The notes beneath the pieces are model-generated. The model was not told where the DNA came from, did no database searches, and saw only the letters and a program-made list of their open reading frames with translations. A DNA stretch of 64,000 nucleotides, from NCBI RefSeq assembly GCF_006476045.1, contig NZ_SRZY01000011.1:1-64000 (forward strand), read 5' to 3'. A program made the position numbers and the translations under genes. This DNA is from Sphingobacterium lumbrici (lineage in GTDB: Bacteria; Bacteroidota; Bacteroidia; Sphingobacteriales; Sphingobacteriaceae). Below, piece after piece: positions 7,128 through 17,900 of the stretch (its first letter is position 1; the number at the start of each line of letters is the position of its first letter).

Positions 7128-8330
7128 ATGAAAACAGTAACACATTTGATTTTGACTTTTATGCTTGCAGCTTCGTCAAACATTTATGCACAATACAATA
7201 GTGTTGAGTACGAAAAAAAGCCAGCACCTTTACAGATAGTACAGATTGACTATACTGGAATTAGCACACTTATTTTTATAAAATACACTAACAAAGGAAG
7301 TGGATGGATTAACATTGGAGACAAAACCCACTTAAAAGACACAAAAACTGATAAGGTTTACTATATGTTAAACAGTATTAATATCCCTTTGAGTGATGAA
7401 GGAGAACCTAAAGTACATATTTTAGACAAAGAAGACCAAGTTCACTATTTCTGTTTAGAATTTGAGAAACTTCCCGAAACAGTTGAAAAATTTAATTTGA
7501 TAGAAGAAGAGACAAATCCTAACGCATTTAATTTTTTTGGCGTAACTATTCATAAGGATAAAAAAACGGAATTTGTCAATATTGATGACTTTATCAAATC
7601 AACACCTGTAAAAGAGTATGGTTACAGTTTGAAAGACGGAAATTTAATTTACTATTATAAGCATAAAGGAATGTCAATATCTATGACACTTTTTAGGGAT
7701 AATAGCTACGGAGATTATTATCAAGCGTGGATTAACATTCAAAATTTTACTGGCAAAAACTTACTGTTAGCACCAAATAGAATAACTGCGAAATCTTTTA
7801 TGAAAAAAGCAGAAGAAATGAAAGACCTAAACATTCTTTCATATGAAGAATATATGAAAAAAGTAAAAAGAAAGCAAAATTGGCAGAATTTTGCTGTTGC
7901 ATTTAGTAATGGTTTAGCTGCAAGTAATGCTGGATACTCGTATTCCACAACCAATACAAGTGTAACAGGTGTTACAAATTCATACGGTTCTGCATCAGGA
8001 TATGTTGGAGATACGTATGGTTATGCAAGTGGTTGGTCATCTTCCTACTCTACTGCATATGGTCGTAGCACTACACAATCTTACAATGGAGCAGCAGCTT
8101 ATGCCGCTCAACAAAATGCAAATGCACAAACAAATGCCTATATATCTAATCAATATCAAATAAAAAGTCGCTTATCAGAGGGCTATATAAAAGCTAATAC
8201 ACTGGCTAATCAAACAGAATTTATGGGCTATTTCAATATTCAGTTCATAAAAACTGACAATCTTAGAATAGAAATTCCAATCAACGGAGAAACGTATGTT
8301 TTTACCCGAAGTTGGTCTAATAAAAAATAA
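7128..8330 (+). CDS. Exported protein with Ser/Tyr/Ala-rich region (cassette 1)
   Basis: A 400-aa protein of unknown function. It starts with a signal peptide (MKTVTHLILTFMLAASS, NIYAQ), so it is exported. Residues about 20-250 look like a beta-rich domain. Residues about 265-340 are low complexity, rich in Ser, Tyr, Gly, Ala, Gln and Asn (for example SASGYVGDTYGYASGWSSSY). A last domain (about 345-400) contains EIPINGETYVFTRSW. It is the first gene after the outward promoter and so probably the best expressed cassette gene. The next gene starts nine bases downstream. Confidence 0.75.
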   Translation: MKTVTHLILTFMLAASSNIYAQYNSVEYEKKPAPLQIVQIDYTGISTLIFIKYTNKGSGWINIGDKTHLKDTKTDKVYYMLNSINIPLSDEGEPKVHILDKEDQVHYFCLEFEKLPETVEKFNLIEEETNPNAFNFFGVTIHKDKKTEFVNIDDFIKSTPVKEYGYSLKDGNLIYYYKHKGMSISMTLFRDNSYGDYYQAWINIQNFTGKNLLLAPNRITAKSFMKKAEEMKDLNILSYEEYMKKVKRKQNWQNFAVAFSNGLAASNAGYSYSTTNTSVTGVTNSYGSASGYVGDTYGYASGWSSSYSTAYGRSTTQSYNGAAAYAAQQNANAQTNAYISNQYQIKSRLSEGYIKANTLANQTEFMGYFNIQFIKTDNLRIEIPINGETYVFTRSWSNKK

Positions 8331-8338
8331 GTAAAAAA

Positions 8339-9454
8339 ATGAACTATACTATTGAAGAAATATATTGCTTAGTAGGCAAGGAAGATAAAACAGCGGGGCT
8401 GACATTCAAATACAAAAGCGAAGCTTTTGAAAAGTATGGTTCATTTATTACGGTTGTATTCATTTACACACAGCACGAAAGAGAAGAAATGGACAATCTA
8501 ATACAGATTGAACCATTCAGTAAAGACGGTAGAGTTAAAGCAAAATATTTGGGTACAGATTTAACACCCGAAAAAGTTGAGCTTTTGCTTACGGAAGGAA
8601 TTTATTCGGGCGACATTGCTGAAATTCTTTACTTCAATGCACCTTCAAAAAACACTTTTCATTCAAAGGAAAAAAGAGAGCTAAACAAAATTGAAATTCC
8701 AATGAGAACCCAACCCAAAGGACGGGATTTAGATTGGATGTATGGCTTCAGTAAAAAACTTATAAGCGAGGACGTTGGGCTATGTCCAAAAGAAAGGAGT
8801 TTTTATCTTGCAGGGAAACTCTATTATGAGCCTGAAATTTTGACCAAAGAAGAACGAGAAGAAATTTTCAACGATGAAATAATTGACGAGCAAGTAGAAT
8901 GGGAACTGTTACAAATGAAGTATATCCGTGAAGAAATATCTGATGAAGACAAGAAACGGCTTGCCGAACTATATGGTAAAAAGAAAAGGGAAAGCATCGC
9001 AATTTTGGACAACTATTTGAAACAAGCAGGTAGTAGCTTAAAAAAGCTCTCAACTGACAATATTGACCAAGCTGCGGAGCTATTTATGAAAGTAATGCAA
9101 TTCAAAGAGAGAAGGCTTAATGTGATGGGAAAAAACCCTATTTACATAGATTTAGACAGCTATCTTCATATTTATATGCGACACGTTGAGGAGTTCCAAG
9201 TTAACAAGCACTTTGAACATAAAGACAATTTTCAATGGAACGAAAATGACGTTTTCAATGTAATAGGACACGTTGTAGAATACATAGACAAGGAATACCA
9301 ACAGTTCAAAGATGAGAAACCAAGCCAAAGATTTAGTAAGTATGGGAAACAGAGCATTTACTTTGAAGGCGATTATTATACTTTTCACATTGAACCAAAT
9401 GGAAGAATAAGCACTTTTCACAAAAACAGAAAAGAACACGAAAAACCATTATAA
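8339..9454 (+). CDS. Unknown protein (cassette 1)
   Basis: A 371-aa soluble protein with no family I recognise and no signal peptide or membrane segment. The middle (about 165-260) is strongly helical and charged (EEREEIFNDEIIDEQVEW, then KKRESIAILDNYLKQ). The C-terminal part (about 275-365) has HIYMRHVEEFQ and NDVFNVIGHVVEYIDKEY, which may be a separate helical domain. It shares the first cassette with the exported protein and is likely co-transcribed. Confidence 0.65.
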   Translation: MNYTIEEIYCLVGKEDKTAGLTFKYKSEAFEKYGSFITVVFIYTQHEREEMDNLIQIEPFSKDGRVKAKYLGTDLTPEKVELLLTEGIYSGDIAEILYFNAPSKNTFHSKEKRELNKIEIPMRTQPKGRDLDWMYGFSKKLISEDVGLCPKERSFYLAGKLYYEPEILTKEEREEIFNDEIIDEQVEWELLQMKYIREEISDEDKKRLAELYGKKKRESIAILDNYLKQAGSSLKKLSTDNIDQAAELFMKVMQFKERRLNVMGKNPIYIDLDSYLHIYMRHVEEFQVNKHFEHKDNFQWNENDVFNVIGHVVEYIDKEYQQFKDEKPSQRFSKYGKQSIYFEGDYYTFHIEPNGRISTFHKNRKEHEKPL

Positions 9455-9519
9455 TCTACCTTTAGATTAGTTGATTAGAAACAAAGGAAGGAAACTGAAA
9501 TAAACAGACGAAAAACAAC

Positions 9520-9658
9520 GAACCGCCAACAAGGGTTTGGCGTAATGGCGGGTGACGGATTTCTATTGAACACTTGTGCTAAATTGAACAATAGTAATTC
9601 TAATCAACGGCAGTGCTAAAATACCGCCACTACGCCAAGCCCCAAAACGTTAGCGGTA
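9520..9658 (+). other. attC-like site 1
   Basis: R''-like ACCGCCAAC at 9522-9530; left arm TTTGGCGTAATGGCGGG from 9536; right arm CCGCCACTACGCCAAG at 9624-9639; R'-like GTTAGCGGTA at 9649-9658. The centre contains AGTGCTAAA-type repeats. R'' pairs exactly with GTTGGCGGT at 7040 (same cassette) but imperfectly with GTTAGCGGT across the site, as expected for linearised integron cassettes. Confidence 0.75.
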
Positions 9659-9803
9659 ATTTTACCAAACAGAATGTTGAACATAAAAAAATATAATCCG
9701 ATGAAGCTATAAGTAACTGTCCAAAATATATAAACTTAAACCTTTTCATTGCTTTCAAAAAGTAATGGAATTTTCTATTATTAACTTTTAAAAATTAGAA
9801 AAA

Positions 9804-10586
9804 ATGACACAGTTACAAATGATTAACAAAACAAAATCTATAGCTCAACAAGACGAAAATATTTCCGCTGTTTTTATGTATGGTTCATTTACCAAAAACG
9901 AAGGAGACAAATATTCTGACATCGAATTTTACATCTTTGTAAAAAATAAAGAAAATTTCTCAGCAGAAAAATGGGTAAATCAAATTCATCCTGTGGCTTT
10001 ATATTTTATAAATGAATATGGAACCGAAGTTGCTATTTTTGAGAATTTGGTCAGAGGAGAATTTCATTTTTTAAAAACAGAGGAAATTGAAATTATCAAA
10101 TCTTGGGACGGAATAGTTACATTTAGCGATTTTGACCAAATGAACCTAATCGACAAAGACGGACATTTAACGAAAACGCTTAATCAAATCAAAACGAAAT
10201 CGCCCGAAAGAATAACAAATGAAAACATCTTGTGGTTAAGTCAATCATTACTGAATGTTGTACTGACAACAAGTAACTTAATTAAGAGAGAGGAATTTGC
10301 TCACGCTCATCATAGTTTATCAAACGTTCAGAAATATTTGCTCTGGCTTATTAGAGCAAGAATAAACAAAACCCAACATTGGGAAAGTCCGACTAAAAGT
10401 CTTGAAAAGGATATTGATATGACTTGGTATTCTGCGTATAAAACAATAACATCGGATTTAAATCCTAAAAACATAATTTTAGCTTTTGAAAACTCATTAA
10501 ATTTATCGGAGAAACTATTTGACGAACTAAATATTGAAACAAAACTGAACGAAATCCTACACGAAATAAGAAAAAACTACCGCTAA
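9804..10586 (+). CDS. lnu: Lincosamide nucleotidyltransferase, Lnu(B/F/G/H)-like (cassette 2)
   Basis: A 260-aa nucleotidyltransferase that would inactivate lincosamides such as lincomycin by adding a nucleotide. The N-terminal catalytic motif MYGSFTKNEGDKYSDIEFYI (25-44) has Gly27-Ser28 and acidic residues Asp39 and Glu41, and NEYGTEVAIFENLVRGEFHF follows; both are shared with LnuB and LnuF as I recall them. The length agrees with Lnu(H) of Riemerella. The C-terminal half is a helical substrate domain. It is the only gene of cassette 2, and its TAA stop (10584-10586) lies inside the R'' core of the following site. The resistance phenotype is inferred. Confidence 0.85.
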   Translation: MTQLQMINKTKSIAQQDENISAVFMYGSFTKNEGDKYSDIEFYIFVKNKENFSAEKWVNQIHPVALYFINEYGTEVAIFENLVRGEFHFLKTEEIEIIKSWDGIVTFSDFDQMNLIDKDGHLTKTLNQIKTKSPERITNENILWLSQSLLNVVLTTSNLIKREEFAHAHHSLSNVQKYLLWLIRARINKTQHWESPTKSLEKDIDMTWYSAYKTITSDLNPKNIILAFENSLNLSEKLFDELNIETKLNEILHEIRKNYR

Positions 10587-10778
10587 CAAGGTATTGCCAA
10601 AAGCGGGGCTAAAGAGCTAAATTCAAGGTTCTGCCCTACTATTCCGCCAAAAACGAATTTTATTCGTTTTTTTTCTTAAATTTATCTCATAAAAATTCGT
10701 TTTGGCTCGCCTCGGTGCAAAATCGAAACTTATCGCTTCGATTTCCCCGCCTTCGGCAATACCCAAAACGTTGTAAGC
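10578..10778 (+). other. attC-like site 2
   Basis: R'' TACCGCTAAC (10578-10587) is the exact reverse complement of GTTAGCGGTA at 9649-9658, the start of this cassette. Arms: TATTGCC-AAAAGCGGGG (about 10592-10608) and CCCCGCCTTCGGCAATA (10745-10761). R' GTTGTAAGC is at 10770-10778. The centre has a second long inverted repeat, GCCAAAAACGAATTTT with AAAAATTCGTTTTGGC, making this the longest site (201 nt). Confidence 0.75.
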
Positions 10779-10992
10779 AAGCCTATTAGGACGACACAAC
10801 AACCATCAACAAGACATCAAAACTCGACCTTTGACATCCTGACCAGACTTTCAGACGACCTTTACTCAGCAGACAATTTCACTGTAGCTTGACATAGACC
10901 ACCAGACCAACTTGGCGACACAGAAGCCAGCGCAATAGGTTTTAAAATTTTTGCCCACCCGCATTTAAAAAAGTAATTCTACTCCTTCCCGC

Positions 10993-11056
10993 ATTTTGCA
11001 CATTTGGTTTTGCCCGACACACAAGCCGACCCTTCGCAATACCAAAAGAGCAAAAT
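10993..11056. repeat. GCACATTTG/CAAAAGAGC hairpin, copy 1
   Basis: Left arm ATTTTGCACATTTGGT (10993-11008) pairs with ACCAAAAGAGCAAAAT (11041-11056), with two A-A mismatches inside the core. The inner flanks also pair (TTTTGC with GCAATA, imperfect). The core recurs at 20616, 21124 and 27994 with different but again complementary flanks. This copy lies upstream of the XRE-PLD-helicase operon. The function is unknown. Confidence 0.7.
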
Positions 11057-11094
11057 TTTTTCCACCGCTCAAAAAACGGACAGGAAATAATTAC

Positions 11095-11102
11095 TACATT
11101 TG
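11095..11102 (+). promoter_or_regulatory. Putative -7 element for the XRE-led operon
   Basis: TACATTTG fits TAnnTTTG and lies 35 bases upstream of the GTG start of the XRE gene. No convincing -33 TTG was found at 19-21 nt, so this is tentative. It would give the large cassette its own promoter, with the XRE protein as probable regulator. Confidence 0.4.
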
Positions 11103-11137
11103 ACAAATTCTGACAAGCCAACAATAATACAAGTAAC

Positions 11138-11425
11138 GTGAAGCATTTAGGACAAAAAATTAGAGAACTTAGAGAGAAGCAAAACCTGCTTTTAAGACAG
11201 GTTGCTGCTCATCTTGAAGTTGACACTGCTTTAATGAGTAAGATTGAGAGAGGCGACAGAAACGCTTCCAAACAACAGGTGATTGAGATTGCCAAATTCC
11301 TAAAAGCCAACGAAGATGAACTGCTTACACTTTGGCTGGCTGACAAATTGGAGAATGTGGTCGGTGACGAAAAAGATTTGGCACCTGATGCATTAAACAT
11401 CCTAAAAAAGAAATTGAAGAAATGA
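11138..11425 (+). CDS. XRE family regulator (cassette 3)
   Basis: A 95-aa regulator with an HTH_3 domain at about 6-60 (KIRELREKQNLLLRQVAAHL then ALMSKIERGDRNASKQQVIE). The only good start is GTG at 11138; the next in-frame ATG would remove half of the HTH. Its stop overlaps the start of the helicase gene by four bases. Small XRE proteins at the head of defence and R-M operons usually act as control repressors or activators, and that is the likely role here. Confidence 0.85.
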   Translation: MKHLGQKIRELREKQNLLLRQVAAHLEVDTALMSKIERGDRNASKQQVIEIAKFLKANEDELLTLWLADKLENVVGDEKDLAPDALNILKKKLKK

Positions 11426-14400
11426 AGAAAGGTATTAAACTCATAGACAATTCATCAAACGAGTATCAGCTTGGAACTGTATTGAAAGAACTCATACAAG
11501 ACAAAGCGTTTTCTCAAATTTCTATTGCGACAGGCTATTGGGATTTGCCCGGAATGGTTACAATCCTTGAAGAATTGAATCAATTTTTAGAAAGGGACAA
11601 TATTACTTTCAGACTGTTATTAGGCGAAGAACCATCTGTTAGGGCTTATCAGGTTAAGAACCCTAAACAACAAGACCCCGACTTCCCTGAAAAATATTTG
11701 AAGAAAGATTTAGAGGATTTGCAACTGAAAGAAGAGTTTCAACAGGTAGCTGACTTGTTAGGTAAATACATGAACGAAACGAATAGCGGTAAAATACAAA
11801 TCAAAGTTTACCGAAGAAACTTTCTTCATGCTAAGTGCTACATTTTTGGAACTGATGAAGAAAATGCCGTTGGCATTATCGGCAGTTCCAATTTCACTAA
11901 GCAAGGTTTATTTGGCAATCTTGAGTTAAACCAGTTTGAAGACAACAATGCAACCGTAAACTTTATCCGTAAAAATCTTTCACAACATCCTTCTCATCGC
12001 ACATGGTTTGAAGAACTTTGGAACGAAAGTGAAGATTGGAGCAAAACTTTCAAAGAAGAAATTCTTGCTTTGAGCAAACATGGTGGAACGTGTTTCAGTG
12101 CTTATGAAATGTATATCCATGCTTTGTATCGTATTTACGGACAGGATTTGTTGGACGAGAAAGAAAACAAAGTTGACATAGACGACCCAAGTTCAGGCAA
12201 ACCGCAGTTATTGAAGTTTCAAATCCAAAACGCCAATTCGCTTATCAAAAAATTGGAGCGACAAGGTGTTGCCATGCTTTCTGACTCTGTTGGTTTAGGT
12301 AAGACCTACACAGCCATAAAGGTGATTGAATACTACAAACAGAATTTGAATCAGAGAGTTGTGGTTATTGCACCTGCTGGACTAATTCAGCAATGGAGAA
12401 AATCATTTGATGATTTCAAAGTGGTTCATATCCCTGAAATATACAGTTTGCAGGACACCGAGAAAATCAAAGATGTTCGTGAAAATTTACAATCTATTCC
12501 GGTTGGCTTATTTGTGTTTGATGAAAGCCACAACCTGAGAGCATCAGGCGGACAACGCTTTGATGTTTTTATTAAGTGGCGACAGGAAAATGAAAATGCT
12601 AAAACCTTGTTGCTTACTGCAACACCTATCAACAACCAGTTAGCCGACCTTACCAATCAAATCATGTTGGGTTCAGGTGGCGAAATTTTTAAGTTGGGGA
12701 AATTTTACGACCGCAGCAGACAAAAATATTTTACGTTGAAAGAACGCCTTGAACTCCTGCAAACTGACATGAGAAGGCAAATCAGAGAGAGCGGATTCAT
12801 CAATTATCAGCAAATAAAAGAGCAGCTTACTCCGTTGCTGAATCGCTTTATCGTTAGGCGAACAAGGCAGGGAATTGAAAAAGAATATCCTGATGGATTA
12901 GAGATAAATGGTAAACTGCAAAAATTTCCAAAATCATATCCTGACAATTTGGAGTATGAAGTTCCCAATCAGTTCAAATCGCAATTGCTGAAATATGCAG
13001 AACCATATCCTGAATTGACAAGAGCATTCAATTACGAAATCAGCAGTTTGGCTGAGTTGGAGTATTTGGCTCATCCGCTTGACTTGTTCGACCATTACAC
13101 TGAAAGAGACAAGCCCATTCATTCTTCGCTTGAAATTATTTACACCGCATTGCTGAGTTTGGGTTTTCCATGCTATCGCTACAATATTTATCGTCATGCT
13201 TATTATGGCAGGAAACGTGGGGAATTAGAATTGAATGCTGACGAAAACCGAGAACTGAGCAGACAAATTGGTATTTACGGAATTTTCAGAACCGTATTTT
13301 TAAAGCGTCTGGAATCTTCGCTTTTCTCTATCAATAAATCTATTGGAAGCTATGAGAAAAAGCTGATTGATTTTCAAACCAAGTTAGAGCAATTCAATAA
13401 AATCATTTCAGTAAAAAATCTATCCGCATTAAACAAAGCTATTGATGCCTACAATGAACAAAATGCCGAAGAAGATGAATTGGACTTTGACATTGAAGAT
13501 TTTGAAAACACGGAGCAGGATTTTACAACCATCGTTGCAGACGAAGGAATTTTCAATGTTACACAACTGAAAGCAGACATCAGCAAAGACCTTGCAGTGC
13601 TGAAAATTTTGAAAGAACAAATCAAGTATCTGTTAGACAAGGACGATAAGATTCAGGAATTAGCCAAACATTTAAATCAAAATGAAGACCGAAAAGTATT
13701 GGTGTTCACCTACTTTGCCGACACCTTACAATATCTATCTGATAACCTGCCACAGTATTTGGTAAAAGGCAAAAACATTGAATTTGCCTTGGGTTCAAAA
13801 AGTGAAATTGAGGACTATGCCAAACGCTTTGCTCCTGTTTCCAAAAAATACCAACTGAAAAATGGAGAAAAGGAAATTGATTTCCTGATTGCAACTGACA
13901 AACTTTCAGAAGGTCAAAACCTGCAAGATTGCGGCATGATTATCAACTACGATTTGCATTGGAACCCTGTCCGAATGATTCAACGAAATGGTCGCATCAA
14001 TCGCTTGGGAAGTAAGCACGAAGAAATTTTTATTTACAATTTCCGACCCGAAGAACAGTTGGAAAGTTACCTGCAATTAGTCCGCAAACTGGAAGATAAA
14101 ATCAATCTGATTCGCTACACCATTGGAACCGACCAATCTATTTTGGACGAAGACCCCGAACCACAAGACTACACCGAAGACCTATACAGCCGTGACGAAA
14201 AGAAACGTTTGGCTGCATTTCAGAAAATATTTGAAACATCGGAATTGCTTGCAGCCGAAGATTTATTTATGGACGACCTGAGAGCATTTGACCGAAATGA
14301 GGAATTTGCATTAACCTACAAGGAGCAAATTAAAAATATGCCCAAAGGCAAATGGGGCAAGGTGCAAATGCGAAAAGAAGAAGATGATTTTATCCACTTG

Positions 14401-14925
14401 GCTCATTTGGCAGCAGGTGATGAAGAAGCATTGGAAGCAGGATATTTTGTGGCATTTACCAAAGATAAAATTGGGGAGTTACTCACCACTACCGAAGGTT
14501 TGTTGCACATCAAAGCAACCAGTGAGCAAAATGAACGCTTTGCCGATAAATTCAAACATAAACCTGAAACGGAAGCATACATATTGGATTTTATTCAACG
14601 CTATCAGTTTTCGGAAGAAGAACATCAGGTGCGTTACAATCAACCACAACAAGCTGCTATAGCTTTTGTGATAAACAAAATGATGGAATACGGTTATCCT
14701 GTTTCGGAAATTGATAAAGTGAGCAATTCTATTTTGCATTCGCAAAACGCCTACATCAATAAAGAGAATTTAAAATTGGTGCGATTGGTAAACCGTTTGA
14801 ACCGCAGAGGCGAACACGTTTCTGATGAAATCATTAAACAGTTCATTTCGTTGGCTAACCAATACAAACCCGAAGAAAAAACGGAGAAAGCTCCACTAAG
14901 TGAAATCATTCAAATTTTCGCATGA
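11422..14925 (+). CDS. PLD-nuclease/SNF2-type helicase fusion, defence protein (cassette 3)
   Basis: An 1167-aa protein. Residues about 1-220 form a phospholipase D-like domain with one HxK-type motif (LHAKCYIF, about 135-142) and GSSNFT (about 155), which usually means a nuclease. Residues about 270-900 are a SNF2-like helicase with Walker A SDSVGLGKTYTA (about 287-298), DESH (about 368), a TATPINNQ block and motif VI QRNGRINRLGS (about 852). The rest is helical. It is translationally coupled to the adenine methylase (stop and start overlap by four bases). A PLD-helicase next to a methylase suggests a restriction system related in parts to DISARM or type III systems, but the other DISARM genes are absent. 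Confidence 0.85.
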   Translation: MKKGIKLIDNSSNEYQLGTVLKELIQDKAFSQISIATGYWDLPGMVTILEELNQFLERDNITFRLLLGEEPSVRAYQVKNPKQQDPDFPEKYLKKDLEDLQLKEEFQQVADLLGKYMNETNSGKIQIKVYRRNFLHAKCYIFGTDEENAVGIIGSSNFTKQGLFGNLELNQFEDNNATVNFIRKNLSQHPSHRTWFEELWNESEDWSKTFKEEILALSKHGGTCFSAYEMYIHALYRIYGQDLLDEKENKVDIDDPSSGKPQLLKFQIQNANSLIKKLERQGVAMLSDSVGLGKTYTAIKVIEYYKQNLNQRVVVIAPAGLIQQWRKSFDDFKVVHIPEIYSLQDTEKIKDVRENLQSIPVGLFVFDESHNLRASGGQRFDVFIKWRQENENAKTLLLTATPINNQLADLTNQIMLGSGGEIFKLGKFYDRSRQKYFTLKERLELLQTDMRRQIRESGFINYQQIKEQLTPLLNRFIVRRTRQGIEKEYPDGLEINGKLQKFPKSYPDNLEYEVPNQFKSQLLKYAEPYPELTRAFNYEISSLAELEYLAHPLDLFDHYTERDKPIHSSLEIIYTALLSLGFPCYRYNIYRHAYYGRKRGELELNADENRELSRQIGIYGIFRTVFLKRLESSLFSINKSIGSYEKKLIDFQTKLEQFNKIISVKNLSALNKAIDAYNEQNAEEDELDFDIEDFENTEQDFTTIVADEGIFNVTQLKADISKDLAVLKILKEQIKYLLDKDDKIQELAKHLNQNEDRKVLVFTYFADTLQYLSDNLPQYLVKGKNIEFALGSKSEIEDYAKRFAPVSKKYQLKNGEKEIDFLIATDKLSEGQNLQDCGMIINYDLHWNPVRMIQRNGRINRLGSKHEEIFIYNFRPEEQLESYLQLVRKLEDKINLIRYTIGTDQSILDEDPEPQDYTEDLYSRDEKKRLAAFQKIFETSELLAAEDLFMDDLRAFDRNEEFALTYKEQIKNMPKGKWGKVQMRKEEDDFIHLAHLAAGDEEALEAGYFVAFTKDKIGELLTTTEGLLHIKATSEQNERFADKFKHKPETEAYILDFIQRYQFSEEEHQVRYNQPQQAAIAFVINKMMEYGYPVSEIDKVSNSILHSQNAYINKENLKLVRLVNRLNRRGEHVSDEIIKQFISLANQYKPEEKTEKAPLSEIIQIFA

Positions 14926-17900
14926 CAATTAACGAAATCAATAAAATATTAGCTCAACTGACAGAAAACCCATCACGGGAAAACGTGTTGGATTTTGCTT
15001 TTGCCTTGCTGCAATGGATGAACATTGAACCTAATGCACAGCAGAAACCGCAACTGCTTTCGCCACAAACACAAAAGCTGAAAGATTTTTTAGCTCCTGC
15101 ACCGCAAACCGTGCAACCTCAGTTGTATCGCCTGAGTGCCGACAATCAAAATGTTCGTGTAAGGTTTGCAGTGCTTAAAAAACTGAAAAAAGATTACATC
15201 AGTCAGTTGGTGGATAATGACCCTGGACTAAGCAGCTATCAGTCATTCATAAAAGGCATTACCGCCAATGGTAGCGGATTTGTTCCTACTCAACCCTACT
15301 TTATACACTTTGTAACCATCCCTGATTACGACAAATTAGTGCTCATTTTCAATCAGGGTGAACAGAAAAGAATTGTTTCGTTCCGCAGAAGATTAACCAC
15401 CACACAATACAATAAAATTATTCAGCAATGGCAGGGCGTTGGCTCTAAACCGAAACCTGAAATTGCCGACCTGCTTTGGAAATCGCTTGACATAAAAGAG
15501 GTAAACAAAGAGTTCTACAAACAAGTGAAAGAACGCTTTGATGCCTTGATAGGGATTGTAAAAACGCAACATACCGCAGCTACCGAAAATCAGGTAAAAC
15601 AATTTACGGTTCGATTAATTGGCAGGTATATTTTCTGTTGGTTTTTGAAAGAGAAAGGCATTATTGCCCATTCACTCATTGGCAAAAAAACCATTGAAGA
15701 ATCCGACAACTACTACCAAAATGTATTGCTAAAACTGTTTTTTGAAACACTCAACACAAAAGTTCAAGATAGGAACCCAATAACACACAACAAGCTTTTT
15801 GAGAAAATACCATACCTGAACGGTGGCTTGTTTGATGAAAGCGAAGAAGACAAACTGTTTACCGATTTGCAATTAGATGCATGGCTATTGCCTTTTGTTG
15901 AAATTTTGGAAAGCTATGATTTTACGGTGGACGAAAGCAGCAGCCAATACCAGCAAGTAGCGGTTGACCCCGAAATGTTGGGACGCATTTTTGAAAACCT
16001 GCTGGCAAGCCAAAACGAAGAAACCGAAAAGTTAGCCAACCAACGCAAGGCATTTGGTGCTTTTTATACCCCACGGGAGATTGTGGACTACATGGTAAAC
16101 GAAAGCATTAAAGCCTATTTGCAAACACAATGGGAACAGCACATAATAGAGAAGAAAACCAAAACGCTGAACAACCCCGAACCTGTTGGCGATATTTTTG
16201 GCAACAAAAAACCACAGCAATTAGCCATAGAAACCAAACGCTATGAACTGAAAGCAGAAGAAAAAACGAAAATAGAAAAAACGATTGAGCCGCTATTTGC
16301 TGCCAACCCCGATGCAGGACAACTGAAGAAAGAAGAAAAAACCTTACTGCTGCAATTTTTGGAGCAGATAAAAATTTTAGACCCTGCCTGTGGTTCGGGT
16401 GCTTTCCCGATGGGTATTTTGCATAAGCTAGTAGAACTGCACGAAACCCTGGGAACAGTAAAAAGCCCGTATGAACTGAAAAAAGACATACTGAGCCAAA
16501 ACATTTACGGGGTGGACATTATGCCGATGGCTATTGAAATTGCAAGATTAAGAGCGTGGCTGAGTTTGGTATTGGAAGAAAACTACAACCCCAAAGACCC
16601 GTTGCACAATTTTGGCGTAAAGCCCCTGCCCAATTTGGATTTTAAATTTGTGTGTGCCAACAGTTTGATTGACTTGGGATTGGATGCATTTATACAAGAC
16701 AGCAAAGGCACATTGCATGAGGGCTTTACCAAAAAATTGGTAAACCAACTGAAAGAGTTAGAAAACCTGCGAAAGCAGTTTTTTACACCTGCCTTGGGCA
16801 GCAGCGAAAAAGAACAACTGAAAGCCGATTACTTTGCTGAAAGAGATAAAGTAGTTGCAGCCATAGAAGCAGACAGCGACCCTGTGCTAAAAGCCATAGC
16901 CCAAAAAATAAAACACTGGAACCCTTTTGACGACAGCCAAGCCAGCCCCTTCTTTTCTCCCACTTGGATGTTTGGCATTGATAAGGGTTTTGATATAGTG
17001 ATTGGAAATCCGCCTTATGTAAATATCTCAAACCTGAAACCTGATAATTACAGAGAGCATTTAAAATCCATCTTCTACTCTGCAAAAAACAAAACTGACT
17101 TATATGCTTTTTTCATTGAAGCGTTCACCCAGCATTTGAAAGAAAAAGGAAATTTAATTTTCATTGTCCCACATACTTGGAAAGCAACAGATAGTTTTTC
17201 AAAATTCCGTGAGCTACTATTTACAAAAGCAAAAGTCAATACAATTGTGAATCTTGAAATGGGAGTGTTTGAAGCAATCGTAAAACCATTAATAATTCAC
17301 CTTACTAAGACTATTGACAATAATTATTCAATCAATATTCTCAATGAAAGATTTAGCAAGACAAGTAGCATCCACATTGATGAAGTTTTAAAAAACGGAA
17401 GCTTGTCTGTTGATACAACTTCAAATGAAAGTCAGAAGAATGTTTTTGAGGCGATTGAAAAAAATTCTATTCAGCTTGAAAATTTTATCCAGTTTTCAAG
17501 AGGCATAAAAACAAGTGATGATAAACGTTTTGTAAAGCAGCAAAAAGAAAATGCTGACTGTAAGCCAGTATTCAGAGGAAAAAATATCAAAGCATACAAA
17601 CTCAACTGGAACAATGAATATGTATGGTATCGTCCAGATTTGATGAAAGAAAAAGTCGGTTCAGTATCTTACACAAAGGAATTCTTTGAAGTAAAAGAAA
17701 AAATAGTAACCCAGCGTGTGAATAGTTCATCGCAGCTTTTGGTTGCTTATGACAATGAGCAAAATTATTTTTTAGATACAGTGAATGTTTCAAGATATGA
17801 ATCATGGGATAAAGAAACTTCGCTAAAATACTTGTGTGGAATTTTAAATTCAAAACTCATAAATTTTTGGTATTGCAATAAATATAAAATGCCAACTATT

